A stretch of DNA of 64,000 bases from SHVO01 sp050250575 (lineage in GTDB: Bacteria > Pseudomonadota > Alphaproteobacteria > Rhodospirillales > Rhodospirillaceae), in NCBI GenBank assembly GCA_050250575.1, contig JBFWOJ010000002.1, positions 268,149-332,148 on the forward strand, in the 5' to 3' direction. Below the pieces are notes generated by a model. It saw nothing but the letters and a program-made list of their open reading frames with translations, made no database searches and had not been told where the DNA came from. A program made the translations under genes and the position numbers. This document shows, piece by piece, positions 18,899-27,963 of the stretch. Each line of letters begins with the position of its first letter. Positions within the stretch are counted from its first letter, which is position 1.

Positions 18899-20701
18899 AT
18901 GAGCGAACGGTCGTCCGGCCCCTCTCGCTGGAATATGCCTGACCGGCCCCGAAGCAAGAACTACGCCCACCTGCGGCGGACCTATGCGTTCATGCGTCCC
19001 TATAAGGCCCAGCTCGCCATCTTCGCGGTGGCATTGATCATTACCTCCCTCGCCACCTTGAGCATTGGTCTAGGGCTCAAGTTCGTGATCGACCGCGGGC
19101 TTTCGGAAGGCAGCCGCGCGATGCTCGATCAAGGGCTTTTGATCTTGATCGGCGTGATCACCGTGATCGCCGTCGGAACCTATATCCGCTTCTACTACAT
19201 TTCCTGGATCGGCGAGCGCGTGGTGGCCGATATCCGCACCGCGGTGTTCAATCACATCCTCAGACTCAGCCCAGGGTTCTTCGAGACGACCAAGACCGGG
19301 GAGATCCTCTCGCGCCTGACCACCGATACGTCCCTGTTGCAACAGGTGATCGGCTCGTCGCTGTCGATCGCCCTGCGCAATTCGTTTGCCCTGGTGGGCG
19401 GCGTGAGCATGCTGATCATCACCAACGCGCGGCTTACCGGTCTTGTCGCCTTGGTGCTGCCGATGGTGATCGTGCCCATCATCTGGTACGGGCGCCGCGT
19501 GCGCAAACTTTCGCGAGAGAGCCAGGACCGAGTCGCCGACGTCGGCTCCTATGCGGAAGAGAATCTCAACGCCATCCGTACGGTGCAGGCTTTCGTGCAC
19601 GAGGACCGTGACCGCGCTTTTTTTGCGCGCAATGTCGAAGGCGCTTTCCGCACGGCCATGAAACGCATCAGTGCGCGGGCGATGCTGGGCGCCATCGTCA
19701 TCCTGCTCGTGTTCGCCGCCATCGCCATCGTGGTGTGGGCGGGGGGACACGGGGTGATCGAAGGCACGGTGAGCCCGGGGGATCTCACCGCATTTATCTT
19801 TTATTCGGTGACGGTCGCCGCTTCCGTCGGCGCGGTGACGGAGGTGCTTGGCGATTTGCAGCGGGCCGCCGGAGCCACCGAGCGGCTGATCGAGATTCTA
19901 GAGACCGAGCCGGAGATCACCGTGCCGGCGCAGCCGAAACGGTTGCCGGTTCCCGCCCGCGGCGCCGTCACCTTCGAGAACGTGACGTTTCACTATCCGT
20001 CACGGCCCCAGACCGCGGCCCTCAAGGGACTCTCACTGGATGTTGCGCCGGGCGAACACGTTGCCCTGGTCGGACCTTCAGGCGCAGGCAAGACAACGGT
20101 CTTCCAATTGCTCTTGCGCTTCTACGATCCGCAAGCCGGCATCGTGCGCGTCGACGGCGTCGACCTCAAGGCGGCGGACCCCCAGGAGGTGCGCGCCCGT
20201 ATCGGTCTGGTGGCGCAAGATCCCGTGATCTTTGCCGCCGATGCGATGGAGAATATCCGCTACGGGCGCCCGGACGCGTCGGATGAAGAGGTGGTTGCCG
20301 CGGCCGAGGCCGCCGCAGCGATGGAATTCATCCGCAAGCTGCCGGACGGGATGAAGAGCTTTCTCGGTGAACGCGGCGTTCGCCTGTCGGGTGGACAGAA
20401 ACAGCGCATCGCGATTGCGCGCGCGATTCTGCGCGATCCGGCGCTTCTGTTGCTCGACGAGGCGACCAGCGCCTTGGATGCCGAGAACGAGCGCCTGGTG
20501 CAGACGGCGCTTGAACATCTCATGGTCGGACGCACGACCATGGTGATCGCCCACCGGCTCGCGACTGTCGTGAATGCAGACCGCATTGCCGTGATCGACG
20601 ACGGCAAGCTGGTCGCCACGGGCCGGCACGAGCAGCTGATCGCAAGCAATCCGCTCTATGCAAGGGTCGCGGCCTTACAGTTCACCGCGGATGCCGGCTG
20701 A
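18899..20701 (+). CDS. ABC exporter, fused permease and ATPase (MsbA/LmrA-like)
   Basis: A 600-residue half-transporter. Six membrane segments occupy about residues 35-310 (for example LAIFAVALIITSLATLSIGL). The nucleotide-binding domain has Walker A GPSGAGKTT near 395, signature LSGGQKQR near 499, Walker B LLLLDEATSALD near 520 and the H-loop in MVIAHRLATV. It should work as a homodimer exporting lipid or drug-like substrates. AAGGA lies seven bases before the ATG. The gene is divergent from dinB with almost no spacer, so its promoter must lie inside dinB. Confidence 0.92.
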   Translation: MSERSSGPSRWNMPDRPRSKNYAHLRRTYAFMRPYKAQLAIFAVALIITSLATLSIGLGLKFVIDRGLSEGSRAMLDQGLLILIGVITVIAVGTYIRFYYISWIGERVVADIRTAVFNHILRLSPGFFETTKTGEILSRLTTDTSLLQQVIGSSLSIALRNSFALVGGVSMLIITNARLTGLVALVLPMVIVPIIWYGRRVRKLSRESQDRVADVGSYAEENLNAIRTVQAFVHEDRDRAFFARNVEGAFRTAMKRISARAMLGAIVILLVFAAIAIVVWAGGHGVIEGTVSPGDLTAFIFYSVTVAASVGAVTEVLGDLQRAAGATERLIEILETEPEITVPAQPKRLPVPARGAVTFENVTFHYPSRPQTAALKGLSLDVAPGEHVALVGPSGAGKTTVFQLLLRFYDPQAGIVRVDGVDLKAADPQEVRARIGLVAQDPVIFAADAMENIRYGRPDASDEEVVAAAEAAAAMEFIRKLPDGMKSFLGERGVRLSGGQKQRIAIARAILRDPALLLLDEATSALDAENERLVQTALEHLMVGRTTMVIAHRLATVVNADRIAVIDDGKLVATGRHEQLIASNPLYARVAALQFTADAG

Positions 20702-20790
20702 AAGGACCTCCGGCGCCTGGCCGCACGCATACCATGGTGAACGCCACAAGGACCCTCCCACGACAGGGTTCACCCCACCGCACCCTTCCT

Positions 20791-20892
20791 CTGCGACATC
20801 TGCGACTTGCGACGTCTTCGGAATTCGAGAGCATCCGCAAGGGCATACGGAAAAAAGCGCGGCTGCGACATCCTGCGACATCCTGCGACATC
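20791..20892 (+). repeat. CTGCGACATC short repeats
   Basis: The 10-base unit CTGCGACATC occurs once at 20791-20800, followed by the partial copies TGCGACT and TGCGACG. It then occurs three times in perfect tandem at 20863-20892. No coding frame that uses it is supported. It may be a small intergenic repeat family. Confidence 0.7.
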
Positions 20893-21118
20893 AGGGGCGA
20901 TTTTCCGGGGGCGCCATGCGGGCGGCCCCGGCGTGCGCGCCCGGTGGTGACAGCTGGTTTCGATGGAAAGCGCCGTTGATTGCGACGGCCGTCACCCGGC
21001 TCGGAAGATGCACCGGGGAGAGGACCGTGGCCGGCCCAACCGGCCATGGCGCGCGGGACGCCGAGCCGAAGGCCCAGCGATAAATGCACGCCCGCACCCT
21101 GCGCCGCTTTGGGTACAA

Positions 21119-21137
21119 TGTCAATATATAATTGACA
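21119..21137. promoter_or_regulatory. AT-rich palindrome (possible operator)
   Basis: TGTCAAT and ATTGACA form perfect 7-bp arms around ATATA in otherwise GC-rich DNA. The right arm carries a TTGACA -35-like hexamer with GATACG 17 bases on, but no plus-strand gene follows. It lies about 45 bases beyond the arfB stop codon, so any regulatory role is unclear. Confidence 0.4.
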
Positions 21138-21180
21138 TGATGTCGTGAGACTCGGATACGACTGAATCCGCAAACTCGCC

Positions 21181-21606
21181 TCAATCCCAGTCCCCCGCAC
21201 TGAGGCGGCGGGTTGCCTTCACGCCGCTGCGTTTGCGCTTGCCCTCCAGGCGCCGCTTCTTCTGCGCCTTGCTGACCTTGGTGGCGACGCGGCGCTTCGG
21301 GACATGCGTGGCTTTCTCGATCATCTCCACCAGCCGATCGATCGCATCCTTGCGGTTCATGTCCTGGGTGCGGTGGCGGTTGGCGGTGATGACGATGACG
21401 CCGTCGTTGGTGGCCCGCTTGCCGGCAATGGCGATCAAGCGCCGCCGCACCGGGTCGGGCAACGAGGGCGAACGGGCAGCGTCGAAGCGCAGCTGTACGG
21501 CGCTCGCGACCTTATTGACGTTCTGCCCGCCGGGTCCGCTGGATCGGATGAACGAGAGCTCGACCTCGCTGTCGTCGAGGAAAAGGGTCGGTGTCACGGT
21601 GATCAT
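21181..21606 (-). CDS. arfB: Alternative ribosome-rescue factor ArfB (peptidyl-tRNA hydrolase)
   Basis: A 141-residue release-factor-like protein. GPGGQNVNK at 24-32 is the catalytic GGQ loop that hydrolyses peptidyl-tRNA on stalled ribosomes. The C-terminal tail (KVSKAQKKRRLEGKRKRSG) is long and basic, as required to thread into the empty mRNA channel of non-stop ribosomes. The length matches YaeJ/ArfB. It lies five bases after the stop of the large metalloprotease gene on the same strand; a functional link between them is doubtful. Confidence 0.95.
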   Translation of the reverse strand: MITVTPTLFLDDSEVELSFIRSSGPGGQNVNKVASAVQLRFDAARSPSLPDPVRRRLIAIAGKRATNDGVIVITANRHRTQDMNRKDAIDRLVEMIEKATHVPKRRVATKVSKAQKKRRLEGKRKRSGVKATRRLSAGDWD

Positions 21607-21611
21607 GCTGC

Positions 21612-24600
21612 CTACCCTAACGGCGGCAGGCTGAAAGGGTTCTCGCGCGAGAACAACAGGTGTTCGGTGCGCATCGCAGCCTCGAGGCGGTGACGATCTT
21701 CTTCCGGGAGGTCCGCGGCTGCCAGGAGGCCGACAAGCGGCGAAGCCTGAGCGTAGGGCGCGGGAGACCAGGCGCCGGCGGTGTATTCGTTGAGGTCGAC
21801 GGCCGCCGGCGCCGTGATCGCGGCAAGGATGTCGGTTTCTTCCGTGACGGCCGGCGCTTCGAGACTGGTCGCAGGCGTCACCGACACCGTATAGCTGCCG
21901 ACCCCCGTGCCGTACGCCAAGGTATCGATATAGAAGGTGCCGGAAGCCGAGGGGGTGAAGATCAGCCGCGCGGCGGCGCCGAGACCGCTTTCAGTGTCGC
22001 CGGTCAGGGCCGTCCCGCTCGAATTGCGGACGACGAGCGAAGACTCCGTCCAGCGGATCCCGCTGCCGGCGGAAGTGCCGCGTACTTCGATATTGTACAC
22101 CGTTCCTGCCGTGAGGGTCGTGCGGAACCAATCGCGGTCGCCGGCCGTCTCGACGATCCCCACCGCCGTGGTCCCCGCAGCGACCGTGCCCGTGGTCGAG
22201 ACCGACGCCGCGTAGTCGTCGGGGTTGGCGGTTGCGGTGAGTGAATAGGTGCCGATTGCGGTCGCCGACGTGGATTGAATCGAGAGGTAGTGACTGCCCG
22301 AGGTGGCGGGCGTGTAGAAAATGCGGGCGTCGGCGCCGTCGCCGCTATTGTTGTCCGTCACGAGCGCCCCGCCGCTCGCGTTGCGGATCGTCAGGACGGG
22401 ATCTGCGAGGCTGCCGCTGCTGGAAGCGCTGCCGCGGCCGTCGAAACGGTAGAGCGTACCGGCTTGAAGCGTCACCCGCACCCAGTCCACGTCGGCAGGC
22501 TGACCGATGTTGCCGGTCAACGTCGCACCGATGTTCATGGATCCGGCCGTGGCGGCGGTAGCGCCGTAGTCGTCGGCGCTGGAGATATTATCGGCGGCAA
22601 TCGTGTAAGTGCCGGTACCGGTCGCGGTCGCGGCGCGGACGTCGAGGTAAAATGTGCCGCTCGCCGCCGGCGCATAAACAATCTCAGGATTGCCGATCCC
22701 GTCGCTATCGCTCGTGACGAGCGTGCCGGCCGAATCGCGCAGGTTCAGAACCGAGCTCAGCAGGGTGCCGTTGTTGAGGCGGAAGCGGTATGGTGTGCCC
22801 GCCGTCAAGCTGACGCGGAACCAATCGGTGTCGCCGGCGGTGTTTATCGTCCCGCTCACGGTGCTTCCGGGCGTACCAGGTGTGACCAGACCGCTTGTCG
22901 AGGTCGTGGCAGCGAAGTCGTCCGCGACCGCGGTCGGCCCGGCCGAGAGGGTATAAGTGCCGGTTCCGGTCGCATTCGCGGAGCGCGCTTCGAGGTAGTA
23001 CGTGCCGCCGGTGACGACGGTATAGGAGATCTGCGCGTCAAGCCCGCTGCCGGAATCGTCGTCGAAACCAAGCTGCGTTCCGCTTCCGTCGCGCAGCACG
23101 AGGTACGGATCGGTGAGCGTCCCGCCTGAAGTGGGCGCACCGCGCAGGTCGAAACGGTACGTCGTTCCCGACGCGAGGGTGACCCGGAACCAGTCCCTGT
23201 CGTTCCCCGTCTCGATATTGCCGGTCGCACTGCCACCGGCGAGCACCGTGCCCGAGGTTGCCGTGGTGGCGCTGTAGTCATCAGTGGGCGTGACATTACT
23301 TACGGCGACCGTATACGAGCCGGTCCCCGAGGATTGCGTCGCCGCTTCGATATAGTGGACACCGGTAAAGGCGGCGACATATGTCACCTGAGCATCCGCT
23401 CCGGTGCCGGAATCGTTATCCGACGCGTAGATCACCCCACTCGACGACCGCACGCGGACGTAAGGATCGGCGAGCGTGCCTGCCGCGGAGGCGGATCCTC
23501 TGACTTCGATGCGGTAACTTTGGCCGCCGGTAAGAGTGACGGCGAACCAGTCTGTGTCGGTGCTCGTTTCCAGCCGGCCCGTCGCAAAACCTCCCACCGC
23601 TACCGCACCGGTCGTCGACGAACTCGCCGCATAATCGTCCGCCGTTGTGGTCGTCGCGACCGCGACCGTGTAGGTGCCCTGCTCACCATCGAAACCGCTG
23701 GCGGCGATGTAATAAGTGCCGGTGGCCGTGACGGTATAAAGGATCTGGGAATCCGTGCCGGTGCCGCTATCGTCGTCGGAGGCAATCTGGGAGAGCGACG
23801 GGTTCAAAATCCGAACATAAGGGTCGAGCAGCGTGCCGCCGCCCGAATCATACCCGCGCACATCGATGCGATAGGTCGTGCCCGCCGTCAGGGCAACGCG
23901 AAACCAATCCTCGTCGCTGGAATCGTCGATCCGGCCTGTCGCCGTGCCGCCGACAGCGACAGACGCGGAGGTCGCGGTGCTCGCCGGATAGTCGTCGGCC
24001 GTCGGCGTCGTCGACGGCGAGCCGTAGACGCCGCGGATACCGGCGATGTCGTCACTGGTCAGATCCGTCAGAAACGGGTCCTGGAATGAATTCATCACCG
24101 TGTCGAAATCGTCCTCATGGCCGAGGCCGAGCGCGTGGCCGATCTCGTGGAGGACGAGCGTGTAGAAGTAGCTGGTGCCGGTCGACGTAGGCGATCCGAC
24201 CGTGACCACCGTTCCGTCGATCAACCGGTAGCGGCGGCCGATGTCGAACGAGATGTAGGAGTTGGCGATCGTCGATCCCGCCGACCAGGTGTAAGCGAGC
24301 CCCAAGGTATTGGCGCTCTGCCCCTGCAGCTCGTCGAAGATGAGCGTGATCCCGGCCGTCATCGGCGAGCTGGTCTCGACGAACGTGAAGTTGCCGACTT
24401 CGTCCCATCGCGCGAAAGCGGCGCGGATCGTCGGCAGGAAGGCGGCGCTGATCCCCGAGGCCTGGCTTGTGTACGCCGCCTGGCTTGGGTAGGGCTGCCC
24501 GGCCGTTACGACGGCCCAGGTGATGATGCCTCCGGACGTTCCCCGCGTGCCGCTGCCCCACTTATATGTCTCGAGCACGTAGGCGGGCCGTTCAAATTGC

Positions 24601-24677
24601 GGGAACGCGCCGCCGGATAAGCCGGCGGTCACATCGATGAAGTAGTAGTCGAGACCGCCGTTCCGGCCGTCAGGCAT
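21612..24677 (-). CDS. Metzincin metalloprotease with six PPC (pre-peptidase C-terminal) domains
   Basis: A 1021-residue protein. The catalytic zinc motif HEIGHALGLGH lies at 177-187 (ligands His177, His181, His187; base Glu178), with a Met-turn Met195 in DTVMNS, so it is a matrixin/serralysin-like metzincin. From about residue 227 to 935 six domains of about 115 residues follow. Each begins ADDY-A, has DWFRVTL-AGT-YR and a DDDSGTG-type calcium-like loop, and ends in GTYT/GSYT. These are PPC domains of secreted proteases. The last 85 residues are unlike the repeats. No classical signal peptide is present: the protein begins MPDGRNGGLDYYFID, as many type I-secreted serralysins do, but no RTX nonapeptides were seen. 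The ATG follows GGGGGC; the frame is open 123 codons further upstream only antisense to sufE. Confidence 0.88.
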   Translation of the reverse strand: MPDGRNGGLDYYFIDVTAGLSGGAFPQFERPAYVLETYKWGSGTRGTSGGIITWAVVTAGQPYPSQAAYTSQASGISAAFLPTIRAAFARWDEVGNFTFVETSSPMTAGITLIFDELQGQSANTLGLAYTWSAGSTIANSYISFDIGRRYRLIDGTVVTVGSPTSTGTSYFYTLVLHEIGHALGLGHEDDFDTVMNSFQDPFLTDLTSDDIAGIRGVYGSPSTTPTADDYPASTATSASVAVGGTATGRIDDSSDEDWFRVALTAGTTYRIDVRGYDSGGGTLLDPYVRILNPSLSQIASDDDSGTGTDSQILYTVTATGTYYIAASGFDGEQGTYTVAVATTTTADDYAASSSTTGAVAVGGFATGRLETSTDTDWFAVTLTGGQSYRIEVRGSASAAGTLADPYVRVRSSSGVIYASDNDSGTGADAQVTYVAAFTGVHYIEAATQSSGTGSYTVAVSNVTPTDDYSATTATSGTVLAGGSATGNIETGNDRDWFRVTLASGTTYRFDLRGAPTSGGTLTDPYLVLRDGSGTQLGFDDDSGSGLDAQISYTVVTGGTYYLEARSANATGTGTYTLSAGPTAVADDFAATTSTSGLVTPGTPGSTVSGTINTAGDTDWFRVSLTAGTPYRFRLNNGTLLSSVLNLRDSAGTLVTSDSDGIGNPEIVYAPAASGTFYLDVRAATATGTGTYTIAADNISSADDYGATAATAGSMNIGATLTGNIGQPADVDWVRVTLQAGTLYRFDGRGSASSSGSLADPVLTIRNASGGALVTDNNSGDGADARIFYTPATSGSHYLSIQSTSATAIGTYSLTATANPDDYAASVSTTGTVAAGTTAVGIVETAGDRDWFRTTLTAGTVYNIEVRGTSAGSGIRWTESSLVVRNSSGTALTGDTESGLGAAARLIFTPSASGTFYIDTLAYGTGVGSYTVSVTPATSLEAPAVTEETDILAAITAPAAVDLNEYTAGAWSPAPYAQASPLVGLLAAADLPEEDRHRLEAAMRTEHLLFSRENPFSLPPLG

Positions 24678-24782
24678 GATGCCCCCGGTACGTTCCGCAG
24701 GAGCGAGTTGTCGCGCCCGCGATCTATCCTTACGTGTACTATAACGCGTGAACACTAGGAACGTAGCTTCGATTAAGTATCC

Positions 24783-25232
24783 ATGATGAGCACTTCGCCT
24801 ACCGCCCCATTGATCGTCCCCGAGATGAACTTCGCCGAACTCGCCGAGAACTTCTCGCTGTTCGACGATTGGGAGGACCGATATCGCTACTTGATTGATC
24901 TGGGCCGGAAACTGCCCGCCTTTCCCGAGGAGCTCAAAACGGATGCCAATAAAGTTCGCGGCTGCATGAGCCAGGTATGGATGGTGCCCGGCCATCCGGC
25001 GGGCGAGCCTTCCCGCTTCGCTTTCGCCGCTGACAGCGACGCCCATATCGTCAAAGGGCTTATCGCGGTCCTCGCAACTCTGTTCTCAGGGAAAACTCCC
25101 GCGGAGATTGCCGAGACCGATGCCGAGGCGGCATTTCGCTCGCTCGGTCTCGACCAACACCTGAGCCCCAGCCGGCGCAACGGCTTGGTGGCGATGGTTG
25201 AAAAAATAAAAAGCTACGCGCGCCGTAATTAA
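24783..25232 (+). CDS. sufE: SufE-family cysteine desulfuration protein
   Basis: A 149-residue sulfur acceptor that takes persulfide from the cysteine desulfurase SufS for Fe-S cluster assembly. The conserved RGCMSQVW carries the active Cys61. Other family blocks are DDWEDRYRYLIDLGRKLP and the C-terminal SPSRRNGLVAMV. Length is normal. No other suf gene is near. It is divergent from the metalloprotease gene, 105 bases apart. Confidence 0.95.
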   Translation: MMSTSPTAPLIVPEMNFAELAENFSLFDDWEDRYRYLIDLGRKLPAFPEELKTDANKVRGCMSQVWMVPGHPAGEPSRFAFAADSDAHIVKGLIAVLATLFSGKTPAEIAETDAEAAFRSLGLDQHLSPSRRNGLVAMVEKIKSYARRN

Positions 25233-25311
25233 CACGCCCGTACGTGTTGTCACTTGGCCGGAGCGAGCCCGCGATCTATCAGTAAAGCGCTGGGTTGGCT
25301 GGGGTGTCGGA

Positions 25312-25548
25312 ATGACTCAAACGATTTCAGGATTGCAGGCCGCGGTGCTGCGGTGGAAGTGCCGCGCGTATTCGTTTGCGGCGATGCCGTTCATCGCGGT
25401 GATCGGCGCGGATGTGGTCTCGCGCGGCGCCGTGTTGCCGGCGTGGGGAATCAGCATGATGGCGCTGGCCGCCGGTGTACTGGGCACGCTGAGCTGCATC
25501 GCGAGCTTCGATCACCGCGACCTGACAGGAAAGCTGGTCTGGTTCTGA
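25312..25548 (+). CDS. Small membrane protein of unknown function
   Basis: A 78-residue protein with two hydrophobic stretches (about residues 20-40 and 44-66). A GGGGTG lies about eight bases before the ATG. It ends seven bases before the stop of the convergent EAL gene. I do not recognise a family. It could be a real inner-membrane protein or a chance frame; the ribosome site and tight fit between neighbours favour the former. Confidence 0.5.
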   Translation: MTQTISGLQAAVLRWKCRAYSFAAMPFIAVIGADVVSRGAVLPAWGISMMALAAGVLGTLSCIASFDHRDLTGKLVWF

Positions 25549-25555
25549 AAAGAAC

Positions 25556-27190
25556 CTACGCGAATAGCTTGCGGTCGAGCTTCTTGATGAAGCTCCAGGG
25601 ATCGGCGTCGGGTTTGCCGAACAAGAAGCCCTGAACATATTCGACGCCGCAATCGCGCACGAATTCGAGGCCTTCCTTGCTGTCGACCATTTCGGCGATG
25701 GTCTCGACGTCCATGGTCTTGCACAGCGTCGTGAGCGCCTTCAGGAAAGCGCGGCCCTTGGGCGCGGCCTGCGCATTCTTCACCGCGCTGCCGTCGAGTT
25801 TCACGACATCGACCTCGAGAACGGAGAGGTATTGGAAGCTTGCCGCGCCTGCACCGAAATCGTCGAGGCAGACGTGGAAACCCTTTTTGCGCAGGGCTTG
25901 GACGAAGTTGTTGGCCTGGGTGAGGTCGGCGACGCGCGCCGATTCGGTGATCTCGAACACCAGGAAATTCCGAAGCCAAGTGTCGGCGTCGAGCAGCTCG
26001 TGCAGGTCCTTGGCGTACCGGTCGTTGCCGACCGACATGCCCGAGATGTTCACGGCGATGGAGACCTTGTCCGCGCGATTTTTGCGCAGCCAATCGACGC
26101 ACTTTCTGGCCATGGCAATGTCAAACTCGGTGATCAGGCCGGTCTCTTCGGCAAAGGTGATATACTTGTAGGGGCTTTCTTCGAACTTGCCATTGAAGCG
26201 CACCAGCGCTTCGTAGTGATGCACCGCTCCGGTGCGGGCATCGAAGATCGGATGGAAAGCGACCTGGAAGTCGTTGCCGCTGACGAGGCTGCGGAACTTG
26301 TTCAGGGAGGCAACCGTGTCGGCCACCAGCTTGTTCATGTTGGCGGCGATATCCTTCACATTGAAGTTGTCGCCGACCTGTTCCTTGAAATGGTTGATCG
26401 TGTAGACGAGCCCCTTGGCGAGATCGCCTTCGTTGACGCCCGCGATATCGACCTCGACCGTTCCCGCCTGGGCGGTCACGCCCTTGCCCGAAGGATCGAA
26501 GGCCTTCGTGGCCTCGGTGAGCTTGGCTTCGAGAGCGGCAACGTCGAGGCCCTTCTCGGCCACGATCCCGAACTTGCCGTCGCCGATTTCCCCGGCGGAG
26601 TCGCCGCCGAGCGAATTGGCGCGCAGCGTGGTCCCGACGGTGGTGAGCAGATGCTCCCGCTCGTCTTCGGAGAGGCTTTCCGACAGCGCTTCGAAACCGG
26701 GCAGGTTGACGAGGGTCAGTTCGGCGTTCGCCCCAGCGGCCTTCAGTTTCTCCACCGCCAGCTGGGAGAATGAATCGCCGGTGAGAAGACCGGTGCCCTT
26801 GTCGCGCCCGACGCCCAGCTCCGCTTCGCCCTTCTCGTTGAGGTGCGCCTGGGTGCGGAAGGCGAGGAAGAAGTGATCCTTGAGATCCGGCATGACGTAG
26901 CCGGCGAAGGCCAGGGGCACGGTCAGCCCTTTCGCGCCGTTCAACTTGACGCGCACGTTATCGATGCGGCCCTTCTTGGCGGTCATTTTCAGGAGTTGGT
27001 CGACCAGGACCCGGTCTTTCGCCGCAACGAACTCGGCGAACGGCTTGCCGATCAGCGCCTCCGGACCGAGGCCGAGCAGCGCCTTCGTCGCCCCGGCGGC
27101 AAAGGAAATCCGCATGTTCGGGTCGAGCTCGACCAGGATGTCGGCCCAGCAGAAGGCAAAGGCGACGAAACGGTCGCGGGCGGCACTCAT
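25556..27190 (-). CDS. PAS / degenerate GGDEF / EAL signalling protein
   Basis: A 544-residue cytoplasmic protein. Residues 10-112 resemble a PAS domain. Residues about 135-270 look like a GGDEF domain whose signature has decayed to GDGKF, so no diguanylate cyclase activity is expected. From about 285 an EAL domain follows: YEALVRF near 324, NISGMSV, FEITES, DDFGAGAASF, KLDGSAV and QGFLFGKP. The main metal and catalytic residues appear kept, except that the usual AEGVE block reads AEMVDS. It may hydrolyse c-di-GMP under PAS control. Confidence 0.88.
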   Translation of the reverse strand: MSAARDRFVAFAFCWADILVELDPNMRISFAAGATKALLGLGPEALIGKPFAEFVAAKDRVLVDQLLKMTAKKGRIDNVRVKLNGAKGLTVPLAFAGYVMPDLKDHFFLAFRTQAHLNEKGEAELGVGRDKGTGLLTGDSFSQLAVEKLKAAGANAELTLVNLPGFEALSESLSEDEREHLLTTVGTTLRANSLGGDSAGEIGDGKFGIVAEKGLDVAALEAKLTEATKAFDPSGKGVTAQAGTVEVDIAGVNEGDLAKGLVYTINHFKEQVGDNFNVKDIAANMNKLVADTVASLNKFRSLVSGNDFQVAFHPIFDARTGAVHHYEALVRFNGKFEESPYKYITFAEETGLITEFDIAMARKCVDWLRKNRADKVSIAVNISGMSVGNDRYAKDLHELLDADTWLRNFLVFEITESARVADLTQANNFVQALRKKGFHVCLDDFGAGAASFQYLSVLEVDVVKLDGSAVKNAQAAPKGRAFLKALTTLCKTMDVETIAEMVDSKEGLEFVRDCGVEYVQGFLFGKPDADPWSFIKKLDRKLFA

Positions 27191-27400
27191 GGGAGATATC
27201 GAGTCAAAGACATGTTGTTGAGGTTCTTAGCAAAAAATAGTCCTCTATGCCTACCCGTCGCGTGAAGGTAACGGCTGAGATTTCCCCCGCCGGTGGAGAG
27301 AATGCCGCGCTTGATAGTTGAGAGACCCCCGGACGCGCCAAACTGCGCGTCCCCTTGTGGGGAATTGCGGGCCAGCGCACTCTCGGGTGCAGGGGGTGAG

Positions 27401-27895
27401 ATGGCGCCGAACTGCCAAATTCCGTTACAAATCCTGGATATCGAAGCCGCCACGAACCCGATGATCGGGGCGCTGTGCGATTACTGGTGTACGCTAGCGG
27501 GCGGTCGTCCGCCCGGACGCACGGCCTTCGACTTCATGCAGATATATAAGGTCGCGTCGAATTTGCTGATGGCCCAGCGGGTCGGTCCCGAGACCTTCAA
27601 ATTCGTTTTCTGCGGCACGACGGTCGCCGACAATTTTCCGCGCGATCTGACGGGCGCCACCTATGGACCCACGACGCCGCGGGTCAGCCGCATCGAGTGG
27701 CCGGTCTTTTTCAGCGAGGTTCTGGACGCACCATGCCTGCGTTACGGCCGCGAGCGCATCGATTGGCCGAATGAGGAGCATCGCGACATCATCTACGGCG
27801 CCTGCCCCTTGCTCGAGAAGGACGGCAAACCGACCTACGTGGTCGCATGCCTGGTGTTCGTTCAGCGCTCGCCGTTCGACCCGCGCGAGTCCTGA
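27401..27895 (+). CDS. PAS_5 (PF07310-like) domain protein
   Basis: A 164-residue protein with the pattern of the alphaproteobacterial PAS_5 family: a helix ending LCDYWCTLAGGRPPGRTAFD, then LLMAQRVGPETFKFVFCGTTVADNF, and a final beta part with IIYGACPLLEKDGKPTYVVACLVFV. These proteins are single PAS-like sensors of unknown ligand. The ATG at 27401 was chosen because AGGGGG lies four bases before it; the frame remains open 36 codons upstream. It is divergent from the EAL gene, which suggests joint signalling but proves nothing. Confidence 0.75.
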   Translation: MAPNCQIPLQILDIEAATNPMIGALCDYWCTLAGGRPPGRTAFDFMQIYKVASNLLMAQRVGPETFKFVFCGTTVADNFPRDLTGATYGPTTPRVSRIEWPVFFSEVLDAPCLRYGRERIDWPNEEHRDIIYGACPLLEKDGKPTYVVACLVFVQRSPFDPRES

Positions 27896-27963
27896 TACAA
27901 CCCACCTTGCACTTGGCGTTGCGCCGAAGGACACTTCCGCCGTCATAGCGAGAGAATTTATCA

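Larger units (their letters stand above)
20702..21180. other. 479-bp intergenic region without a supported gene
   Basis: Several frames are open here on both strands, but none has a ribosome site or recognisable protein, and all are Arg/Pro/Ala-rich as expected from chance in GC-rich DNA. The region contains four copies of a 10-bp unit CTGCGACATC and an AT-rich palindrome, listed separately. The neighbours run away from it on the left (exporter, plus strand) and toward it on the right (arfB, minus strand). Confidence 0.6.

Noticed and set aside
20658..21083. A 141-codon plus-strand frame after the ABC exporter
   Set aside because: No ribosome site, no similarity, Arg/Pro/Ala-rich, and it overlaps the end of the exporter gene.
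22000..24000. Regularly spaced repeats resembling a CRISPR or satellite array
   Set aside because: They are the diverged PPC protein domains, about 345 bases apart, in one open reading frame.
24678..25046. Possible 123-residue N-terminal extension of the metalloprotease
   Set aside because: It runs antisense through sufE, has no signal peptide, and the ATG at 24677 has a G-rich ribosome site.
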